From assembly GCF_003123725.1 (NCBI RefSeq), contig NZ_QETA01000003.1, positions 248,001-312,000 of the forward strand: a stretch of 64,000 bases of DNA, in the 5' to 3' direction. Under the pieces are notes generated by a model. That model was given only the letters and a program-made list of their open reading frames with translations. It was not told where the DNA came from and made no database searches. Of this stretch, positions 39,001 through 49,997 are shown in pieces. Origin of the DNA: Corticimicrobacter populi (lineage in GTDB: Bacteria; Pseudomonadota; Gammaproteobacteria; Burkholderiales; Burkholderiaceae_B). The position numbers were made by a program, and so were the translations under genes. Every line of letters begins with the position of its first letter. Within the stretch, counting starts at the first letter, position 1.

Positions 39001-40389
39001 TTAACGCGAGTTGGTCATGTCCTGAGGCACCACCCATTGCGCAAACTGCGCCTCGGTCACATAGCCCAGCGCCAGGGCCGACTCCTTGAGGGAGAGATTT
39101 TCCTTATGTGCCTTCTTGGCGATCTGGGCGGCCTTGTCGTAGCCGATATGCGGATTGAGGGCCGTGACCAGCATCAGCGAACGATTCACCAGTTCCTCGA
39201 TGCGTTCGCGGTTGGGCTCGATGCCCCGTGCGCAGTGCTCGTCGAAGCTGTGCATGCCATCGGCCAGCAGGCGCACCGATTGCAGGAAATTGTGGATCAG
39301 CAGCGGCTTGAACACGTTCAGCTCGAAATTGCCGCTGGCCCCACCCATATTGATCGCCACATCGTTGCCCAGCACCTGAGCCGCCAGCATGGTCAGCGCC
39401 TCGCACTGCGTGGGATTGACCTTACCCGGCATGATGGAACTGCCCGGCTCATTCTCGGGAATGCTGATTTCACCCAGCCCCGAACGCGGGCCGCTGGCCA
39501 GCCAGCGCACATCATTGGCGATCTTGATCAGGCCAGCGGCCAGCGTCTTGAGGGCACCATGCGTGAACAGCAGCGCCTCATGCGAGGCCAGGGCCTGGAA
39601 TTTATTGGGGGCCGATACAAAGGACACCCCCGTATCGCGCGCCAGTTCGGCCGACACGCGCGCGCTGAACTCCGGATGTGCGTTCAGGCCGGTTCCGACA
39701 GCCGTGCCGCCGATTGCCAGCTGATGCAGTCCGGGCAATGTCGCCCGAATCTGCTGTTCGGCCAGCTCAAGCTGGGCCACATGGCCCGACAGTTCCTGGC
39801 CCAGCGTCAGCGGCGTGGCATCCTGCAGGTGGGTACGACCGATCTTGACGATATCGGCAAAGGCCTCGCTTTTGGCCTGCAGCGTCTTGCGCAGCGCCAC
39901 CAGGGCCGGCAAGAGGACCTGCTCGACCTGCACCGCTGCCGCCACATGCATGGCCGTCGGGAAGACGTCATTGGAAGACTGGCCACGATTGACGTGATCG
40001 TTGGGGTGTACCTTGCGTGCCTCGCCGCGTTCGCCCCCCAGAATTTCCGAAGCCCGGTTGGCCAGAACCTCGTTCATGTTCATGTTGCTCTGCGTACCGG
40101 ATCCCGTCTGCCAGACCGACAGCGGGAATTCATTCGGCCACTTGCCGGCCACGACCTCGTCGGCAGCAGCGATGACGGCCTTGGCAATACCGCCATCGAT
40201 CTGACCCAGTTCTGCATTGACATGCGCGGCGGCGCGCTTGAGCCTGGCCAGCGCGTCGATCAGTTGCGCCGGCATTTTCTCGGTCGAGATGGCGAAGTGA
40301 TGCAGGGAACGCTGCGTCTGCGCGCCCCACAGATGCTCGGACGGCACCTCGATCGGGCCAAAGGTGTCTTTTTCGATACGAATGCTCAT
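39001..40389 (-). CDS. fumC: Fumarate hydratase class II
   Basis: FumC is the iron-free, oxidant-resistant fumarase that interconverts fumarate and malate. The 462-residue protein carries the superfamily signature [30 protein letters not shown] in the N-terminal third and [10 protein letters not shown]. The ATG at 40389 has GGAG six bases upstream and gives [11 protein letters not shown]; the in-frame GTG/ATG a few codons earlier lacks this. A second, unrelated class I fumarase lies 11 kb away. Confidence 0.96.
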   Translation of the reverse strand: MSIRIEKDTFGPIEVPSEHLWGAQTQRSLHHFAISTEKMPAQLIDALARLKRAAAHVNAELGQIDGGIAKAVIAAADEVVAGKWPNEFPLSVWQTGSGTQSNMNMNEVLANRASEILGGERGEARKVHPNDHVNRGQSSNDVFPTAMHVAAAVQVEQVLLPALVALRKTLQAKSEAFADIVKIGRTHLQDATPLTLGQELSGHVAQLELAEQQIRATLPGLHQLAIGGTAVGTGLNAHPEFSARVSAELARDTGVSFVSAPNKFQALASHEALLFTHGALKTLAAGLIKIANDVRWLASGPRSGLGEISIPENEPGSSIMPGKVNPTQCEALTMLAAQVLGNDVAINMGGASGNFELNVFKPLLIHNFLQSVRLLADGMHSFDEHCARGIEPNRERIEELVNRSLMLVTALNPHIGYDKAAQIAKKAHKENLSLKESALALGYVTEAQFAQWVVPQDMTNSR

Positions 40390-40595
40390 ACTGCGCTCCA
40401 CCACAAATGAAAACGGTTATGGATAGTAAAATCGTTAGCTTAGCAGATGCGGGAACTCTGCTGCCAAAGCCCAGATCGGCCCGGGATCAGAAGACATTTA
40501 TACGGTATTCTTGCGGCTTGCCGCCGTTGCCACTGCATATCTTCTGCCGAAGATACGCCCGATTGCCCAATCCTGCCACCCCAGCCGTCACCACC

Positions 40596-41144
40596 ATGTC
40601 CGCCCATGCCCCCCTGCCAGCGCTTGAGCAGCGCGAACTGACCCTGCCCGACAGCGAGGCAACCGAACAGTTGGCCCAGAAGCTGGCCACTCTCATCCTG
40701 GCCGATACTGCTCCCCAGGCAACCGCAGCCGGACATGACCGGCCAACCCATCCCGTGGCGCATATCCACCTGCAGGGCGACCTGGGTGCGGGCAAGACGT
40801 GCTTTGCCCGTGCGCTGTTGCGCGCATGCGGCGTTCAGGGCCGGATCAAGAGCCCAAGCTATGCTTTGCTTGAATCTTATAAAATTTCTAGCTTATACTT
40901 GCATCATCTTGATTTCTATAGATTTAGCAATTCTGACGAATGGCTGGATGCAGGATTCGACGAACTGCTGCTCGAACCCGCCCTGGTTTTGATCGAATGG
41001 CCGGAGCGTGCAGCAGGGCGGTTGCCCCTCCCCGATCTGCTGATCGGACTGGATTATGCAACCGGTCCTGACCCCGCTGCCGGACGTATCGCCAGACTGA
41101 CTGCCTACACGATGCGAGGGCGAACATGGCTGACTCATCTCTGA
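40596..41144 (+). CDS. tsaE: tRNA threonylcarbamoyladenosine biosynthesis ATPase TsaE
   Basis: TsaE is the small ATPase that resets the TsaB-TsaD-TsaE complex making t6A37 in ANN-decoding tRNAs. The 182-residue protein has Walker A GDLGAGKT (61-68), the conserved SPSYALLESY and HHLDFYRF segments (86-110), and IEWPER (133-138). The ATG at 40596 gives a family-like N-terminus; an earlier in-frame ATG at 40407 would add 63 poorly conserved residues. Residues about 89-115 are encoded by an unusually AT-rich stretch. The end overlaps amiC by 19 bp. Confidence 0.93.
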   Translation: MSAHAPLPALEQRELTLPDSEATEQLAQKLATLILADTAPQATAAGHDRPTHPVAHIHLQGDLGAGKTCFARALLRACGVQGRIKSPSYALLESYKISSLYLHHLDFYRFSNSDEWLDAGFDELLLEPALVLIEWPERAAGRLPLPDLLIGLDYATGPDPAAGRIARLTAYTMRGRTWLTHL

Positions 41145-42502
41145 TTCCCCGCAGCGGCACCCGCCGCCGCCTGCTCGGCGCAGCAGCCACACTGGCTTTG
41201 CTGCCCGTCTGGCCGCGCACGGCCCAGGCTGCCAGCATCCTGGCCGTGCGTACCTGGCCGGCTGACGACTACACACGCGTCACCCTGGAGATCGACACCG
41301 AACTCAAGGCCGAGCACTTCACCCTGGACAATCCTCATCGACTGGTCGTCGATATCGAAGGGCTGACCATGGCACAGGCGCTCAACGACCTGGTTTCCAA
41401 GGTCAAACCCGATGACCCCTATATTGCCGGTTTGCGTGTCGCTCAGAACCGCCCCAATGTCGTGCGCCTGGTATTCGACCTGAAGCAGGCCATCGCCCCG
41501 CAGGTCTTCACGCTCAAACCGGTGGCCGACTACCAGTACCGTCTGGTGCTCGACCTCTATCCGCACGCCACCCAGGATTCACTCACCGCCCTGCTCAAGG
41601 ATATCTCCCAGCAGGATGACGATCCGCTGGCCCGCATCCTGGAAGACATTTCCCGCAGTCCGGCCGGATCACAGCCGGCCCCAGCCGAAACACCAGCGCG
41701 TCCGACCTCGCCCCCTGCCGTGGCAACGGCACCAGCCCAGCCGACGCGTCCCACCCAGCAGCCGGTACGCCCCCCCGCAACCAGTGGAGGCCGTACCCGC
41801 ACGCTCATCGTGGCCATCGATCCTGGCCATGGAGGAGAAGATCCTGGTGCCATCGGCCCGGGCGGCACCCACGAGAAAACCGTGGTACTGCAGATCGCCA
41901 AGCGCCTGCAGCGTCTCATTGACGCCACACCCGGCATGCGTGCCTACATGACCCGCGACAGTGACTTCTTCGTGCCGCTGAATGTACGCGTCCTGAAGGC
42001 GCGCCGGGTCAAGGCCGATCTGTTCATTTCCATCCATGCCGATGCCTGGACCCGACCCAGTGCCAACGGCTCCTCGGTTTTCGCGCTGTCGCAACGCGGA
42101 GCCAGCAGTACCGCTGCACGCATGATGGCCGCTCGCGAAAATGCGGCCGACCTGATCGGTGGCGTCAATCTCGGCAGCCAGGATCGCCAGGTCGCCAGCG
42201 TCCTGCTGGACCTTTCCACGACGGCACAGATCAGCAATTCGCTGCAAGTGGGCGGCAACGTCCTCGACCAGATCGGACAGTTTCACCGCCTGCACAAGCC
42301 TCGCGTCGAACAGGCCGGATTTGCCGTGCTGCGTGCACCGGACATCCCCTCCATCCTGGTGGAAACCGCTTTCATCAGCAACCCTCGCGAAGAACAGTTG
42401 CTGAAAACGGCAGCCCACCAGGATAAGCTGGCCAATGCCATCCTGGGCGGCGTGCGCAGCTATTTTGCAGCCAATCCGCATATCGCGCAGGCCACCGGCT
42501 GA
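41126..42502 (+). CDS. amiC: N-acetylmuramoyl-L-alanine amidase AmiC
   Basis: AmiC cleaves the peptide from muramic acid in septal peptidoglycan during daughter-cell separation. The 458-residue precursor has a twin-arginine signal (TRRRLLGAAATLALL, residues 12-26) with likely cleavage after AQA near 35. An AMIN septum-targeting domain (about 38-150), a Pro/Ala-rich linker (about 180-215) and a zinc Amidase_3 domain with DPGHGGEDPGA and the ETAFISN end follow. It overlaps tsaE by 19 bp and is followed closely by mutL. Confidence 0.95.
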   Translation: MADSSLIPRSGTRRRLLGAAATLALLPVWPRTAQAASILAVRTWPADDYTRVTLEIDTELKAEHFTLDNPHRLVVDIEGLTMAQALNDLVSKVKPDDPYIAGLRVAQNRPNVVRLVFDLKQAIAPQVFTLKPVADYQYRLVLDLYPHATQDSLTALLKDISQQDDDPLARILEDISRSPAGSQPAPAETPARPTSPPAVATAPAQPTRPTQQPVRPPATSGGRTRTLIVAIDPGHGGEDPGAIGPGGTHEKTVVLQIAKRLQRLIDATPGMRAYMTRDSDFFVPLNVRVLKARRVKADLFISIHADAWTRPSANGSSVFALSQRGASSTAARMMAARENAADLIGGVNLGSQDRQVASVLLDLSTTAQISNSLQVGGNVLDQIGQFHRLHKPRVEQAGFAVLRAPDIPSILVETAFISNPREEQLLKTAAHQDKLANAILGGVRSYFAANPHIAQATG

Positions 42503-42528
42503 TTCAGGGCTGAGAATATAATGGCGGG

Positions 42529-44499
42529 ATGACCCAACCCGCTGCTCAGACCCCACGCCGTTCCATCACGGCGCTGCCCGATTTGCTCGTCAGCCAGATT
42601 GCCGCTGGCGAAGTCATCGAACGCCCCGCTTCCGTACTCAAGGAACTGGTCGAGAACGCCCTCGATGCCGGCGCACGCACCATCGACATCCGCTTGGAAG
42701 GCGGCGGTATTCGCCGCCTTGCCATCACCGACGATGGCTTTGGCATCCCCCCCGAAGAACTGGCGCTGGCGCTGACGCGCCACGCCACCAGCAAAATACG
42801 CTCTCTGGCCGAGCTTGAGTCAGTCAACTCCATGGGTTTTCGCGGCGAGGCTCTGGCTTCCATCGCTTCCGTCGCCCAAGTCACGCTGATCTCGCGCACT
42901 CGCGACGGTGCCCATGCCTGGCAATTGCAGCCGCCTTCCATCGAGCCCGAACCGGCCTCCGGCCCACCCGGCACGACCGTGGATGTCAGGCAGTTGTTCG
43001 ACCGTGTGCCGGCACGTCGGAAGTTCCTGCGCTCGGAAACCACGGAGCAGTCGCACTGTGTTGCCGCCGCCGAGCGGATCGCACTGGCGCATCCCGGTAT
43101 TGCATTTCGCATCTTCGTCAATGACAAGGCCTATCGCCAGTGGCTGCCCGCCACGCCACTGCAGCGCATACGTGATGTGCTGGGCCTTGAATTCGGACAG
43201 GAGTGCCTGGAGGTCGAGGCCGCCAATGGTCTGATCAGCCTGGGCGGCATGGTGGTACGCCCCACTGCGGCACGGGCCCGCACCGACCGCCAGTATCTGT
43301 ACGTCAATGGCCGTTTCGTGCGCGACCGTACCGTCTCTCATGCCCTGCGCAGTGCCTATGCCGACGTCCTGCATGGTGACCGTCAGCCCGCCTTCGTCCT
43401 GTTTCTGGACATCGACCCGGCCACGGTCGATGTCAATGTCCACCCAGCCAAGCATGAGGTCCGCTTCCGCGACAGCGGTGCCGTTCACCGCTTTGTCGCC
43501 CATACGGTGGGACAGACGCTGGCCTCGGCCACTTCGGCACAGGGACAGCAGGATGCAACGACACAAGCCACCCCTGCCGTGGATGATGTGCAGGCTGAAC
43601 GTGTCGCCAGCCACCCGGCACCGGCACAACGTACGCCGCATGTCCAGATGCCACTGAGCGCACGCCCTGCTCCGTTCGACGCCAGCCAGGCGCAAGAATG
43701 GAGCCGCTTTTATCAGCCTCTGTCGAATGCAGGTACAGCCTCTGTGGGCAATCCGCCGTCCGGCACGCATCAGCCGGCCACCGCGCCCCTTTCCCAGACA
43801 GCCGCGCCCTCGCCCTTCCTGCGCGAACCTGCACCGGCCTATGCGCCGCGTCCAGCCTCGTCCGTACCGGCAACACCCCCTCTGTCACCGCCCGCGACGC
43901 AGGCTGCGCTCGACGCCTTGCCACTGGGGTTGGCGCTGGGTCAGTTGCATGGCATCTATATCCTTGCTCAGAACGCTCGTGGACTGGTTCTGGTGGACAT
44001 GCATGCGGCACACGAGCGCATTGTGTACGAACGCCTCAAACAGGCACACGACGCCCAGGAAATGCCTGTACAGGCCCTGCTGGTACCGGTCGTGTTCCAT
44101 GTGCCGGAATCCGATATCGCCCTGGTCGAAGAACACCAGGAAGCCTTGTCCGGCCTGGGCTTCGAGATGCGACCGGCAGGACCCGGCAGCATCGCGGTAC
44201 GCGCTGTTCCAGCCCCGCTGTCCCAGGCCGACATCGAAACACTGGCCCGTGCCGTCCTGCGTGATCTGGCCGACGTCGGCGTATCGCGCAAACTGACCGA
44301 ACAACGCAATGAACTGCTCTCGACCATGGCCTGCCATGGCTCGGTGCGAGCCAATCGCCAACTAACGCTGCCGGAGATGAATGCACTGCTGCGCCAGATG
44401 GAGGCCACCGAGCGTTCGGATCAGTGCAATCACGGCCGCCCGACCTGGATACAATGGTCTCTTGGCGATCTGGACAAGCTGTTTCTCCGCGGCCAGTAA
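42529..44499 (+). CDS. mutL: DNA mismatch repair protein MutL
   Basis: MutL links MutS mismatch recognition to strand excision. The 656-residue protein has the GHKL ATPase N-terminus ([20 protein letters not shown] at 24-43, DDGFGI, GFRGEAL), a variable Pro/Ala/Gln-rich linker (about 335-460), and a C-terminal dimerisation domain with [12 protein letters not shown] see no DQHAxxE endonuclease motif: the matching stretch reads [11 protein letters not shown]. Whether this C-terminus has nuclease activity should be judged by alignment. It starts 26 bp after amiC. Confidence 0.95.
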   Translation: MTQPAAQTPRRSITALPDLLVSQIAAGEVIERPASVLKELVENALDAGARTIDIRLEGGGIRRLAITDDGFGIPPEELALALTRHATSKIRSLAELESVNSMGFRGEALASIASVAQVTLISRTRDGAHAWQLQPPSIEPEPASGPPGTTVDVRQLFDRVPARRKFLRSETTEQSHCVAAAERIALAHPGIAFRIFVNDKAYRQWLPATPLQRIRDVLGLEFGQECLEVEAANGLISLGGMVVRPTAARARTDRQYLYVNGRFVRDRTVSHALRSAYADVLHGDRQPAFVLFLDIDPATVDVNVHPAKHEVRFRDSGAVHRFVAHTVGQTLASATSAQGQQDATTQATPAVDDVQAERVASHPAPAQRTPHVQMPLSARPAPFDASQAQEWSRFYQPLSNAGTASVGNPPSGTHQPATAPLSQTAAPSPFLREPAPAYAPRPASSVPATPPLSPPATQAALDALPLGLALGQLHGIYILAQNARGLVLVDMHAAHERIVYERLKQAHDAQEMPVQALLVPVVFHVPESDIALVEEHQEALSGLGFEMRPAGPGSIAVRAVPAPLSQADIETLARAVLRDLADVGVSRKLTEQRNELLSTMACHGSVRANRQLTLPEMNALLRQMEATERSDQCNHGRPTWIQWSLGDLDKLFLRGQ

Positions 44500-44545
44500 G
44501 CACCTTACCAGCCTGCTCTCGCCTCCAGACCCTCACGGCATACGC

Positions 44546-45517
44546 ATGACCCAGTTCCACGACACGCGCGGTCCCTTACCCGTACTCTGCCTTGCCGGCC
44601 CCACGGCTGCCGGCAAGAGCGCCTCGGTGCGTGCGCTGGCATCACGCTGGCCCATCGACATTGTCAATGTTGATTCCGCGACGATCTATACCGGCATGGA
44701 TATCGGCACGGCCAAGCCGGACCAGGAGGAACGCAACCAGCTTCGTCATCACCTGCTCGATATCCGCGACCCGGCCCAGGCCTATTCGGCAGCCGAATTT
44801 CGCCAGGATGCCCAGACGCTGGTCGAACGCATCCGGGCAGCCGGCCGCATTCCCGTACTGGCAGGCGGCACCATGCTGTATTTCAAGGCATTGCGCGAAG
44901 GTCTCGACGACCTGCCTCAGGCGGATCCGGCGCTGCGCGCAGACCTGGATCGCCAGGCTGCCGAACGCGGCTGGCCGGCCCTGCATGCAGACCTGCGCCA
45001 GCTTGACCCAACCACCGCTGAACGGCTCGCACCGAACGACAGCCAGCGCATCCAGCGCGCCCTCGAAATCTGCCTGCTGACCGGTCGCCCCATGTCCGAT
45101 CTGCTCACCGATCCGGCACAGCGCCCTGCGGCAGATACCCGCTGGCAATTCGTGACCATCAGCCTGGAGCCATCCGACCGGCTGGTGCTACACCGACGCA
45201 TCGCACAACGCTTCGGCAGCATGCTGACCAACGGGCTGATAGACGAGGTGGCCCAACTCAGGCAGCGGCCCGACCTCCACCCGGGCCTGCCTTCCATCCG
45301 CTGCGTGGGCTATCGGCAAATCTGGTCATACCTGGCAGACGAAGTCAGCCTGCATACTGCCGAAGAACAGGCCGTAGCAGCCACCCGACAACTCGCCAAA
45401 CGCCAGATTACCTGGCTGCGCGCACTGCCCGACCGCACGATCATTGACTGCCTGGATCCCCAGGCTGTCGCCAGACTGATCGATGCCGCAGCCCCCATAC
45501 TGGATGGCTACGCGTAG
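44546..45517 (+). CDS. miaA: tRNA dimethylallyltransferase
   Basis: MiaA adds the isopentenyl group to A37 of UNN-decoding tRNAs. The 323-residue protein has the P-loop GPTAAGKS at 18-25, the [16 protein letters not shown] segment, [10 protein letters not shown], and RCVGYRQIW in the C-terminal part. The ATG at 44546 gives [20 protein letters not shown]; earlier in-frame ATG codons lie inside mutL. It is the fourth gene of the tsaE-amiC-mutL-miaA run. Confidence 0.96.
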   Translation: MTQFHDTRGPLPVLCLAGPTAAGKSASVRALASRWPIDIVNVDSATIYTGMDIGTAKPDQEERNQLRHHLLDIRDPAQAYSAAEFRQDAQTLVERIRAAGRIPVLAGGTMLYFKALREGLDDLPQADPALRADLDRQAAERGWPALHADLRQLDPTTAERLAPNDSQRIQRALEICLLTGRPMSDLLTDPAQRPAADTRWQFVTISLEPSDRLVLHRRIAQRFGSMLTNGLIDEVAQLRQRPDLHPGLPSIRCVGYRQIWSYLADEVSLHTAEEQAVAATRQLAKRQITWLRALPDRTIIDCLDPQAVARLIDAAAPILDGYA

Positions 45518-45565
45518 TAGCCTCACAAGAGAGACCAATCAGCACGCCAAGGGGCGGAAAACCGC

Positions 45566-45952
45566 ATGATCGATCACCTGGACCATCTCGTACTCACCAC
45601 CACCGATGAGCCGGCCTGCGTGCACTGCTACGTCGATGTACTCGGCATGCAGCTCGAAACATTCGGCCAGGGCCGCAAGGCATTCCGTTTCGGCAACCAG
45701 AAAATCAATCTGCACGTCAGGGGCCATGAGTTCGAGCCCAAGGCACATTTGCCTGTCCCCGGCGCGCTGGATCTCTGCTTTATCGCAGCGATTCCCCTGG
45801 ATGACGTTATTGCCAGGCTTGGCGGACGCGGTGTACACATCACTGAAGGCCCCGTCAACCGGACCGGAGCCACTGGCCCCATCCGCTCGATCTACCTGCG
45901 TGATCCGGACCTGAACCTGATCGAAATATCAGAACGGCTGCCCCTGCCCTGA
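45566..45952 (+). CDS. VOC-family (glyoxalase-like) protein
   Basis: This 128-residue protein is a single vicinal-oxygen-chelate unit made of two beta-alpha-beta-beta-beta modules. Likely metal ligands are His in LDHLVLT (near residue 7), His around 50-60 and Glu in NLIEIS near the C-terminus. The family includes glyoxalases, dioxygenases and resistance proteins, so the substrate is unknown. It follows miaA by 48 bp on the same strand and precedes the purM terminator. Confidence 0.85.
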   Translation: MIDHLDHLVLTTTDEPACVHCYVDVLGMQLETFGQGRKAFRFGNQKINLHVRGHEFEPKAHLPVPGALDLCFIAAIPLDDVIARLGGRGVHITEGPVNRTGATGPIRSIYLRDPDLNLIEISERLPLP

Positions 45953-45995
45953 CATACCGGACACATAGCCAAATTCAGCAGACACTGGATGGCGT

Positions 45996-46029
45996 AAAAA
46001 AACCGCAGTCAGCGTCGTGACTGCGGTTT
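45996..46029 (-). terminator. Intrinsic terminator of purM
   Basis: AAACCGCAGTCA (46000-46011) and TGACTGCGGTTT (46018-46029) form a perfect 12-bp stem with a six-base loop. On the minus strand it is followed by a run of seven T (from 46002 to 45996), giving a textbook Rho-independent terminator 32 bp after the purM stop. It may also slow transcription from the opposite strand, where the tail is only TTTG. Confidence 0.88.
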
Positions 46030-46061
46030 GAGACGATCACGACAGGTGATCCGAAACGATC

Positions 46062-47111
46062 TTACTCGACCGTAGTCTGCGCGACACCTTCTGCGCGCTC
46101 GACAATCTCGCCCAGCGCCCAGACCGTTTCACCCTGCTCACGCAGCGTGGCCGCAATGGCATCGGCCTGTTGTGCATCCACCACAATGACCATGCCGATC
46201 CCGCAGTTGAATACACGGTGCATTTCCTGGTCGGCAATGCCGCCTTCACGCTGCATCCAGTCGAACAGCGCCGGACGCGTCCAGGCATCGCGATGCAGGC
46301 GGGCGCTGAGTGAGGGCTCAAGGATACGCGGCACGTTTTCGAGCAGACCGCCGCCGGTGATGTGCGCCAGACCCTTGATGGCAGTGCCATGCTGCGCCAG
46401 CGCCTGCAGCACCGACTTGACGTAGATACGGGTGGGTGCCATGACCACGTCAGACAGGCGTTGCCCTTGGAAGTCCTGGTCCGGCTTGGCCTGGGTGCGT
46501 TCGACCACCTTGCGCAGCAGCGAATAGCCGTTGGAGTGTGCGCCACTGGAGGCCAGGCCGAGCACAACATCGCCCGGACGGATGGACTTGCCATTGATCA
46601 TGGCCGATTTTTCGACCGCACCAACGGCAAAGCCGGCCAGATCGTACTCGCCCTCGGGATACATGCCGGGCATTTCGGCCGTTTCGCCGCCGATCAGGGC
46701 GCAGCCTGCCAGTTCGCAGCCCTTGGCGATACCACCCACCACACGGGCGGCCGTATCCACCGACAGTTTGCCGCAGGCGAAATAATCAAGGAAGAACAGC
46801 GGCTCGGCACCCTGCACCAGAATATCGTTGACGCTCATGGCCACCAAGTCGATACCCACGGTGTCATGGCAGTTCCAATCGAAGGCCAGGCGCAGCTTGG
46901 TGCCGACACCGTCGGTGCCCGACACCAGCACCGGTTCGCGGTATTTCTGCGGCACTTCGAACAGGGCACCGAAACCACCGATGCCGGCCAGCACGCCCGG
47001 ACGCATCGTCCGCGCAGCCAGGGGCTTGATACGGTCGACCAGCGCGTCGCCCGCATCGATGTCAACACCGGCATCGCGGTAGGTCAGGGGAGCATTGTTT
47101 TGAGATGTCAT
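46062..47111 (-). CDS. purM: Phosphoribosylformylglycinamidine cyclo-ligase (AIR synthetase)
   Basis: PurM closes the imidazole ring in the fifth step of purine synthesis, using ATP to convert FGAM to AIR. The 349-residue protein fits the family (345 in E. coli). It has [20 protein letters not shown] at the start, [39 protein letters not shown] and [12 protein letters not shown]. The ATG at 47111 gives the common [18 protein letters not shown] start. It is divergent from hda and has its own terminator. Confidence 0.97.
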   Translation of the reverse strand: MTSQNNAPLTYRDAGVDIDAGDALVDRIKPLAARTMRPGVLAGIGGFGALFEVPQKYREPVLVSGTDGVGTKLRLAFDWNCHDTVGIDLVAMSVNDILVQGAEPLFFLDYFACGKLSVDTAARVVGGIAKGCELAGCALIGGETAEMPGMYPEGEYDLAGFAVGAVEKSAMINGKSIRPGDVVLGLASSGAHSNGYSLLRKVVERTQAKPDQDFQGQRLSDVVMAPTRIYVKSVLQALAQHGTAIKGLAHITGGGLLENVPRILEPSLSARLHRDAWTRPALFDWMQREGGIADQEMHRVFNCGIGMVIVVDAQQADAIAATLREQGETVWALGEIVERAEGVAQTTVE

Positions 47112-47206
47112 GAGAAAAGTCGCCAAGTATGTGACAATTGCGTATTTACACGCACAGTCTTCTATTTTACCCGGATGCGCGAAACTGTAATGCCCTGTCG
47201 CCGCAC

Positions 47207-47908
47207 ATGAACCGTCAACTCGTCCTGGATGTCCTGCCGGCACCCGGCGCTACCCTCGAAAACTACATCGCTGGCGACAATGCCGAAGCGCTGTCTGCCC
47301 TGCAGAACCTGCTGACTGGCCGGGCCGTATACCTCTGGGGTGCCGACGGCTGCGGTCGTACACACTTGCTGACCGCCCTGTGCCAGCAGGAGGCCGGCCT
47401 GCTGCTGACGCTGGACGCTTCTGCCGAACATATCCGCACCCTCGCCGACACCGATGCAACGCCCCATCTGCCGCGACTGCTGGCCGTGGACGACCTGCAT
47501 CGCATGGACGCAGACCAGCAGGCTGCCGTGTTCGCACTCTACAACCGCTGGCGCGCCTCGGCTGCCTCGCCGCAGGGCTTTGCCCTGGCCGTGGCCGGCA
47601 ACCAGGCTCCGATGACCATGCCATTGCGCGAAGATCTGCGCACCCGCCTCGGCTGGGACCTGGTCTTCCGGCTGACACCGCTGTCCGACGCCGACAAGCG
47701 CCATGCCCTCGAAACCCAGGCAGCGGCACGCGGCCTGCAGCTCTCGCCCGAAGTGCTGAACTGGATCCTGACCCACTACGAACGCGACATGCGTCGCCTG
47801 AGCGCCCTGCTCGATGCGCTTGACCGCTACTCCCTGGCTACCCGGCGCGCCATTACTGTGCCTTTGCTGCGCGCCATGCTGGCCGACCCCAATACCACCG
47901 TCGCATGA
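47207..47908 (+). CDS. hda: DnaA inactivator Hda
   Basis: Hda, with the DNA-loaded beta clamp, stimulates ATP hydrolysis by DnaA and prevents over-initiation. The 233-residue protein has a short N-terminus with the clamp-binding-like QLVLDV, a variant Walker [12 protein letters not shown] in which Arg replaces Lys as in E. coli Hda, DDLHRMD as Walker B, and a DnaA-type lid. It lacks DnaA domains I, II and IV. The stop overlaps the next ATG by four bases (ATGA). Confidence 0.9.
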   Translation: MNRQLVLDVLPAPGATLENYIAGDNAEALSALQNLLTGRAVYLWGADGCGRTHLLTALCQQEAGLLLTLDASAEHIRTLADTDATPHLPRLLAVDDLHRMDADQQAAVFALYNRWRASAASPQGFALAVAGNQAPMTMPLREDLRTRLGWDLVFRLTPLSDADKRHALETQAAARGLQLSPEVLNWILTHYERDMRRLSALLDALDRYSLATRRAITVPLLRAMLADPNTTVA

Positions 47909-48624
47909 ACACTACGCTCTCCCTCGCTCCCGACTCCCGGCTGGCACTGTTCGATCTGGACCATACGCTGCTGCCACTCGACAGTGATTATCAGTGGGCC
48001 GACTTCCTGGCCGGCAGCGGCCATGCCGGCGACCCCGCCGAAGCACGCCGCCGCAACGATGAACTGATGGATCGCTACAACCAGGGCAACCTGACGGCTG
48101 CCGAGTCCGCCGAGTTCATGCTTGGCCTGCTGGCTGGCCATCGCCCCAGCGACCTGGCGGCATGGCATGAAACCTTCATGCGCGACATCATCCGCCCAGC
48201 CATCCAGCCACAGGCGCTGGCACTGGTGGAGTCACACCTTGCCGCCGGGGATCTGTGCCTGATCGTGACGGCCACCAACACCTTTGTCACCGAGCCCATC
48301 GCCCGTGCGTTCGGTATTCCTCACCTGATCGGTGCCACCCCCGAATATCGCAACGGTCGCTATACCGGCCGTCTGCTGGGCACGCCCAGCTTTCGAGAAG
48401 GCAAGATCGTGCGCGTCGAGCAATGGCTGGCGTCCCACGGTTTGTCCTTCGGCCAGTTCGAAAAGACTTTCTTCTACAGCGATTCGATCAACGACCTGCC
48501 ACTGCTGGAACGCGTCAGCGATCCCGTGGCAGCCAACCCCAGTCCGGCACTGCGCACCATCGCACACGAGCGCGGCTGGCGCATCCTGGATCTGTTCGAT
48601 CATCACGAAGACCAAAAATCATGA
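47905..48624 (+). CDS. HAD-family (subfamily IB) phosphatase, SerB-like
   Basis: This 239-residue hydrolase has the HAD nucleophile motif FDLDHT with Asp17 and Asp19, motif II in VTATN and motif III/IV around YSDSINDLPLL. It resembles HAD-IB enzymes annotated as phosphoserine phosphatase-like, but the substrate is not known. It overlaps hda by four bases at its start and pcnB by four at its end (ATGA in both), so translation of the group is tightly coupled. Confidence 0.88.
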   Translation: MNTTLSLAPDSRLALFDLDHTLLPLDSDYQWADFLAGSGHAGDPAEARRRNDELMDRYNQGNLTAAESAEFMLGLLAGHRPSDLAAWHETFMRDIIRPAIQPQALALVESHLAAGDLCLIVTATNTFVTEPIARAFGIPHLIGATPEYRNGRYTGRLLGTPSFREGKIVRVEQWLASHGLSFGQFEKTFFYSDSINDLPLLERVSDPVAANPSPALRTIAHERGWRILDLFDHHEDQKS

Positions 48625-49997
48625 GCACCCTGAAACGCATCGTCCGCAAGATCCTCACGCTGGGCAAGGCAAACAAGCCACGCATCATTTCGCGCCAGGA
48701 ACACGGCATCGACCGGCGTCTGGTATCGCGTCATGCCATCAAGGTCTGCGAAGTGCTGCAACAGGCAGGCTATGAAGCCTATGTCGTCGGCGGTGCCGTA
48801 CGCGACCTGATATCGGGCCTTGAGCCCAAGGACTTCGATGTCGCCACCAATGCCACGCCCGAACAGGTTCGCCCGCTGTTTCGCCGCGCCCTGATCATTG
48901 GTCGCCGCTTCAAGCTGGTACACGTCGTGTTTGGCCGTGAAATCATCGAGACATCGACATTCCGCGCACCGGCTGCGCAGGAAGGCGAGAATACGGACGA
49001 GCATGGCCGTATCCTGCGCGACAACGTCTTCGGTACCAAGGAAGAGGACGCCGCCCGGCGCGATTTCACCCTCAATGCGCTGTTCTACGACCCGCTCACC
49101 GAGAACGTGATCGACTATCACGATGGCGTGGCCGACCTCAAGAGCAAAGTCGTGCGCATCATCGGTGATGCCGCCACGCGCTATCGCGAGGACCCCGTTC
49201 GGATGCTGCGTGCCGTGCGCTTCTCGGCCAAGCTCAACGCCACGATCGATCCGGCCACCCGTGCGCCCATCAGCGAACTGGCGCATCTGATCGGCAATGT
49301 GCCGTCATCGCGTCTGTTCGATGAAATGCTCAAACTGCTGACCTGCGGCCATGCCCTTGACTGCCTCAAGCAATTGCGCGATGAAGGCCTGCACCAGGGG
49401 CTGCTGCCGTTGCTCGATGTCGTACTGGAGCAGCCGGGTGGGGCCCGTTTCGTACAGATCGCCCTGGAGCGCACCGATGCCCGCGTGCGCAGCGGCAAGA
49501 CGATCAGTCCCAGTTTCCTGTTTGCCGCCCTGCTCTGGCAGCAGGTCGAGACTCGCTGGCATCGCCTGCGCGCACTGGGCGAGCACAGCATCCCTGCCCT
49601 GTCGCAGGCAGCCGACTCGGTACTGGAAGAACAGACCAGCAAGCTCGCCATCCAAAAACGCTATATTTCCGATATGCGCGAAATCTGGTTCATGCAACCC
49701 CGCTTCGAGCGCCGGGGTGGCAAAGGCATGGGCCGCATGCTCGAACAGCCACGCTTTCGGGCGGCCTGCGATTTCCTGCAACTGCGTGCCGCCAGCGGCG
49801 AATTCGACAGCGTGCAGGCGCAATGGTGGATGGATCTGGCCAATGGCGATGACATCACGCGCGGCGAAATGATCGAGGCTCTGGCTAGCCTGCCCGACGC
49901 TGAACAGGCACCAGCCAGCAGTCGCAAGCGCCGTCGCCGGCCACGCCGCAAGCCGGCTGCCACCGGTGCGACCACGCCCCAGAGCACAGACGCATAA
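48621..49997 (+). CDS. pcnB: Poly(A) polymerase I
   Basis: PcnB adds poly(A) tails that promote RNA decay. The 458-residue protein has the class II nucleotidyltransferase motif VVGGAVRDL (55-63) with DFDVAT (71-76), RRDFTLNALFYD, and the basic C-terminal tail SRKRRRRPRRKP typical of poly(A) polymerases. That tail and the long C-terminal region favour pcnB over CCA-adding enzyme. The ATG overlaps the HAD stop, and the TAATG junction joins it to folK. Confidence 0.94.
   Translation: MSTLKRIVRKILTLGKANKPRIISRQEHGIDRRLVSRHAIKVCEVLQQAGYEAYVVGGAVRDLISGLEPKDFDVATNATPEQVRPLFRRALIIGRRFKLVHVVFGREIIETSTFRAPAAQEGENTDEHGRILRDNVFGTKEEDAARRDFTLNALFYDPLTENVIDYHDGVADLKSKVVRIIGDAATRYREDPVRMLRAVRFSAKLNATIDPATRAPISELAHLIGNVPSSRLFDEMLKLLTCGHALDCLKQLRDEGLHQGLLPLLDVVLEQPGGARFVQIALERTDARVRSGKTISPSFLFAALLWQQVETRWHRLRALGEHSIPALSQAADSVLEEQTSKLAIQKRYISDMREIWFMQPRFERRGGKGMGRMLEQPRFRAACDFLQLRAASGEFDSVQAQWWMDLANGDDITRGEMIEALASLPDAEQAPASSRKRRRRPRRKPAATGATTPQSTDA

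Noticed and set aside
40861-40940. AT-rich stretch as an inserted mobile fragment in tsaE
   Set aside because: It encodes conserved TsaE residues in the correct frame, so it is part of the gene and not an insertion.
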